A DNA stretch of 33,297 bases from Candidatus Mediterraneibacter intestinigallinarum (lineage in GTDB: Bacteria; Bacillota; Clostridia; Lachnospirales; Lachnospiraceae): NCBI GenBank assembly GCA_019119265.1, contig DWXI01000097.1, positions 1-33,297 on the forward strand, read 5' to 3'. Shown here piece after piece: positions 30,571 to 33,297 of the stretch. Every line of letters begins with the position of its first letter. Within the stretch, counting starts at the first letter, position 1. Below the pieces are notes generated by a model that was not told the DNA's origin, ran no database searches, and saw nothing but the letters and a program-made list of their open reading frames with translations. The translations under genes were made by a program, and so were the position numbers.

Positions 30571-31584
30571 ATGGCAGAGAATAATGAAATGGAAAAGTAT
30601 GCGGAAGATTTTGAAGACCGTATCCGTACGATAGGAGTTCTTACAAGCGGCGGCGACGCACCGGGAATGAATGCAGCAATCCGTGCAGTTGTTCGTACCG
30701 CTCTTTCAAAAGGCTTGAAAGTACGTGGTATCCGCAGAGGTTATCACGGACTGCTCAAAGAGGAGATTATTGACTTGTCTGCTCGTGATGTGTCTGATAC
30801 AATTCAGCGCGGAGGCACGATCCTCCAGACAGCGCGCTGCAAATCAATGCGTACAGAGGAAGGACAGCAGAAAGCGGCGGCGATTTGTAAGAAATACGGC
30901 ATCGACGGACTTGTAGTCATCGGTGGCGACGGTTCATTTGCAGGCGCACAGAAGCTGGCGAATCTTGGTGTGAATACGATCGGTATTCCGGGAACCATTG
31001 ACCTGGACATCGCATGTACAGATTATACGATCGGATTCGACACAGCTGTAAACACAGCTATGGAAGCTATCGATAAAGTGCGTGATACTTCCACCTCACA
31101 TGAGCGCTGCAGTATTATAGAGGTTATGGGACGTGACGCGGGATATCTTGCTCTCTGGTGCGGTATCGCCAACGGCGCTGAACGTATCCTGATGCCTGAG
31201 GAGCATGATTATGACGAGCAGGCTATTATCGCAGATATTAAAGAATGCCAGAAGAGAGGCAAGAAAAACTATATTATCATCAATGCCGAGGGTATTGGTG
31301 ATTCCATCAACATGGCAAAGAGGATCGAAGAGGCGACTGGAATGGAGACAAGAGCTACGATCCTGGGCCACATGCAGCGAGGCGGAAGCCCGACATGTAA
31401 GGACAGAGTGTATGCATCTGTTATGGGTTCAATGGCGGTGGATCTTCTTCTGCAGGGTAAGACAAACCGTGTTGTAGGATATAAGGAAGGCAAGTTTGTC
31501 GACTTTGATATCGAAGAAGCGCTGGCTATGAAGAAGTCGGTTTCCCAGTATCAGTATGATGTAGCTAAGATACTGGCTCTGTAA
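30571..31584 (+). CDS. pfkA: ATP-dependent 6-phosphofructokinase
   Basis: 337 residues. It phosphorylates fructose 6-phosphate in glycolysis. Visible motifs: LTSGGDAPGMNAAIRAVV near the N-terminus, GGDGS at 118-122, PGTIDLD at 140-146 with catalytic Asp144, DTSTSHERCSIIEVMGRDAG and GHMQRGGSPT. Gly121 and Gly141 occupy the two positions that distinguish ATP- from pyrophosphate-dependent enzymes, favouring ATP. Leu145 replaces the Asn of the textbook TIDND motif, a variant I believe is common in Clostridia. A ~15-residue acidic N-terminal extension precedes the Rossmann start. ATG 30571 is chosen for GTGGAG 7 bases upstream; the longer frame from 30466 overlaps dnaE and has no ribosome binding site. 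Confidence 0.96.
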   Translation: MAENNEMEKYAEDFEDRIRTIGVLTSGGDAPGMNAAIRAVVRTALSKGLKVRGIRRGYHGLLKEEIIDLSARDVSDTIQRGGTILQTARCKSMRTEEGQQKAAAICKKYGIDGLVVIGGDGSFAGAQKLANLGVNTIGIPGTIDLDIACTDYTIGFDTAVNTAMEAIDKVRDTSTSHERCSIIEVMGRDAGYLALWCGIANGAERILMPEEHDYDEQAIIADIKECQKRGKKNYIIINAEGIGDSINMAKRIEEATGMETRATILGHMQRGGSPTCKDRVYASVMGSMAVDLLLQGKTNRVVGYKEGKFVDFDIEEALAMKKSVSQYQYDVAKILAL

Positions 31585-31633
31585 ACAACGACGCAGAGAA
31601 TCGAGACCAGGTGACAGGGGAGAGCAGGACATT

Positions 31634-32455
31634 ATGGAGAACAGGAATACAGCACCGGTTGGTGTGTTTGATTCCGGTGTGGGCGGGCTGACGGTTGCAA
31701 GAGAGATTTCCCGTCAGCTCCCAAATGAAAATATCGTTTATTTTGGAGATACGGCGAGAGTTCCGTACGGAAGCAAATCACAGAACACGATCATACGTTT
31801 CTCGGAACAGATTATTCGTTTCCTGAAAACAAAGGATGTCAAGGCCATCGTGATCGCCTGCAATACGGCGAGCGCGCTGGCGCTTGATGCTGTCAGAGAT
31901 GAATTTGACGTTCCGGTTATGGGCGTTGTCGTACCCGGAGCAAGGGCTGCCGTAGAGGCGACGAGAAACCGTAAGGTGGGAGTCGTGGGAACGGACGCCA
32001 CAGTGCAGAGCGGTATGTATACAAAGGTCATCCATGAGATGGCGCCGGATGTGACCGTGATAGAAAAAGCATGCCCACTCTTTGTGCCGCTGGTAGAGGA
32101 AGGTTTTAAGGATCATATTGTGACTCAGGAAATTATTGAGTATTATCTGGAATCCATGAGAAGTTCGGACATCGACGCTATGATTCTGGGATGTACGCAC
32201 TATCCCCTCCTGAGATCAAAAATCAGAGAATACATGGGGGAAAAGATTCAGATTGTCAATCCGGCATACGAGACTGCTATGGATCTGAAAAAACTGCTCC
32301 ATGAACTGGAACTGGAAAATGGCGGAGAGACAGACCGCTGCAGCAGGTATTCTTTCTATGTCAGTGATGCTGCAGAAAAATTCCGAAGATTTGCGAACAC
32401 AGTAATGCCGTTTGATGTGCCTACGACAAATGTCGTTAATATTGAAGAGTATTAG
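31634..32455 (+). CDS. murI: Glutamate racemase
   Basis: 273 residues. Converts L-glutamate to D-glutamate for peptidoglycan. The two catalytic cysteines are in place: Cys76 in ACNTASA and Cys187 in LGCTHYPLL. Asp14-Ser15 in FDSGVGG and the YFGDTARVPYG segment complete the active site. Full length for the family, with an ordinary C-terminal tail. GGGGAGA lies 11 bases before the ATG. It begins 49 bases after pfkA with no terminator between and is probably co-transcribed with it. Confidence 0.96.
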   Translation: MENRNTAPVGVFDSGVGGLTVAREISRQLPNENIVYFGDTARVPYGSKSQNTIIRFSEQIIRFLKTKDVKAIVIACNTASALALDAVRDEFDVPVMGVVVPGARAAVEATRNRKVGVVGTDATVQSGMYTKVIHEMAPDVTVIEKACPLFVPLVEEGFKDHIVTQEIIEYYLESMRSSDIDAMILGCTHYPLLRSKIREYMGEKIQIVNPAYETAMDLKKLLHELELENGGETDRCSRYSFYVSDAAEKFRRFANTVMPFDVPTTNVVNIEEY

Positions 32456-32471
32456 AGAGCAGTGGTAAGAA

Positions 32472-32951
32472 ATGACAAAAGACGTATTGGTAAGTATTTC
32501 AGGAAAACATATTGATATTATGAATGATCCGGCGCAGGGGTTTGAGACGGGGGATGACAGTATCGAAGTCGTGACTCCGGCAAACTATTACTGCAAAAAC
32601 GGGAAACACTATATCATTTATGACGAAGTGCTGGAAGGAATGGCGGGAACAATCCGGAATAAGATCAAGATCACCGGAACGGACAGCATAGAGATCATGA
32701 AGAGCGGTGTCTCAAGTTCTCATATGATTTTTGAGAAGAATAAAAAGAATCAGACATATTACCGTACGCCTTACGGTCAGATGCTGATCGGAGTAAATAC
32801 AAAAAATATGGAAGTCAGCGTGAATGACGACAAGATCAATGTACGTGTAGACTATGAACTGGACGTTAACCATGAACCAATGGCAGACTGTAAGATCAAG
32901 ATGAATATCATCTCAAAAGGAGATCCTGAATTTACAGTTCTGAGCAGTTGA
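32472..32951 (+). CDS. DUF1934 (YwiB-like) beta-barrel protein
   Basis: 159 residues, cytoplasmic. The family pattern is seen: VLVSISGKH at the start, EVVTPANYYCKNGKHYIIYD, EGMAGTIRNKIKIT, then YRTPYGQMLIGVNTKNMEV and DYELDVNHEPMADCKIKMNI. DUF1934 proteins adopt a small calycin-like barrel; their function is not established. The gene starts 16 bases after murI, probably in the same transcript, with a weak ribosome binding site (GTGGTAAG). The nested palindrome begins 9 bases after its stop. Confidence 0.85.
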   Translation: MTKDVLVSISGKHIDIMNDPAQGFETGDDSIEVVTPANYYCKNGKHYIIYDEVLEGMAGTIRNKIKITGTDSIEIMKSGVSSSHMIFEKNKKNQTYYRTPYGQMLIGVNTKNMEVSVNDDKINVRVDYELDVNHEPMADCKIKMNIISKGDPEFTVLSS

Positions 32952-32960
32952 ATAAGGGGC

Positions 32961-33143
32961 GTTTTCGGAGTATATATCATAACGCAAAACCGTTCCGCTT
33001 TACCTCAAAGATTGTGTAGATGTAACAGTGGCAGGAGATGTTTGTCCAATGGGACGCCATCTCCTGCCACTTAACATCTAAGACCAATGCTTTTCGGAAC
33101 GCTCTCACTTGATGTTTTGCGTTATGATATATACTCCGAAAAC
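32961..33143. repeat. 183-bp nested palindromic element with perfect 30-bp terminal inverted repeats
   Basis: Bases 32961-32990 are the exact reverse complement of 33114-33143. Inside, CGTTCCG (32991-32997) pairs with CGGAACG (33095-33101), AGATGT (33018-33023) with ACATCT (33074-33079), the 14-mer 33027-33040 with 33058-33071 perfectly, and GTCC (33044-33047) with GGAC (33052-33055) around an AATG loop. The whole can fold as one long cruciform or hairpin. It carries no plausible gene. It could be a MITE-like mobile remnant, or a structured RNA or terminator for the murI transcript; no clear target-site duplication is visible at the ends. Confidence 0.85.
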
Positions 33144-33297
33144 TTACTTTATTTAATGCTGCAGATAATATATTTCAATATCGGGAGTGTCACTCGGATG
33201 TCAGTGAAGTTACGCCGAGAAAACTGCAGACAGGCAATCCTTACCGTTAAATCAGATCTTTATGGCTTGAAAAGAGAAAGTTTACGGGCCGGATAGC
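33144..33297. other. Unassigned sequence to the window end
   Basis: No gene supported. A plus-strand frame open from 33087 runs out of the palindrome to the window edge, without a ribosome binding site, and its residues match nothing I recognise. TCACT/AGTGA form a small stem around 33190-33205. This stretch may be the continuation of the repeat element. Confidence 0.3.

Noticed and set aside
32961-33143. CRISPR repeat pair (arms begin GTTTT and end AAAAC)
   Set aside because: The two copies are inverted rather than direct, there are only two, and the interior is itself self-complementary instead of a unique spacer.
33087-33296. Plus-strand frame running from the palindrome to the window edge
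   Set aside because: Its start is inside the palindromic element, it has no Shine-Dalgarno and shows no family resemblance.

Overview
The window looks like chromosomal DNA of a low-to-mid GC gut Clostridium relative, most likely a Lachnospiraceae member. This is an inference from strong AGGAGG-type ribosome binding sites, sigma-A type promoters, a CUT1 sugar transporter without its own ATPase, and the order HPr/Crh-like gene - dnaE - pfkA - murI - DUF1934, which is familiar from Clostridia. No rRNA, tRNA, CRISPR array or intact insertion sequence was seen.

Layout. (1) 1-910: the tail of a SorC-type sugar-binding regulator, two hairpins, and the scar of a RelB/YafQ-type toxin-antitoxin operon on the minus strand. 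(2) 968-8512 (+): a tightly packed run encoding an alpha/beta-hydrolase-like protein, a large helicase-nuclease with a WYL-like N-terminus, an alkyltransferase-like protein (ATL), a Cof-type HAD phosphatase, a metallophosphoesterase, YaaA and a YghZ-type aldo/keto reductase. Several members belong to DNA-damage or oxidative/carbonyl-stress families. (3) 8581-9768: a MerR/TipAS regulator with an internal deletion but an intact 19-bp-spacer promoter, facing a superoxide dismutase gene. (4) 9936-10720: an XRE regulator overlapping a small membrane protein that carries the same C-terminal domain. (5) 10866-12203 (-): a Mef-like MFS exporter with a long leader, diverging from a 1108-aa PHP/zinc/UvrD helicase fusion (12667-15993). 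(6) 16001-18651: an XRE regulator with a Gly/Ala-rich repeat tail, an Rpn-type PD-(D/E)XK nuclease, and an inositol-monophosphatase-family enzyme. (7) 18770-25578: a LacI-controlled sugar locus. The minus-strand operon encodes binding protein, two permeases and a cytoplasmic GH31 glycosidase, and diverges from the lacI gene. Each promoter carries one GTTAGCG-type operator. (8) 25739-32951 (+): housekeeping genes cvfB, a Crh/HPr-like gene, dnaE, pfkA, murI and a DUF1934 gene. (9) 32961-33143: a striking 183-bp nested palindrome with perfect 30-bp ends.

Strongest leads for something undescribed: the WYL/UPF1-helicase/Vsr-like nuclease translated one base ahead of an ATL; the XRE regulator and membrane protein sharing a domain; the Gly-rich-tailed XRE regulator; and the nested palindrome. 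All function calls come from reading motifs by eye; no database search was run.
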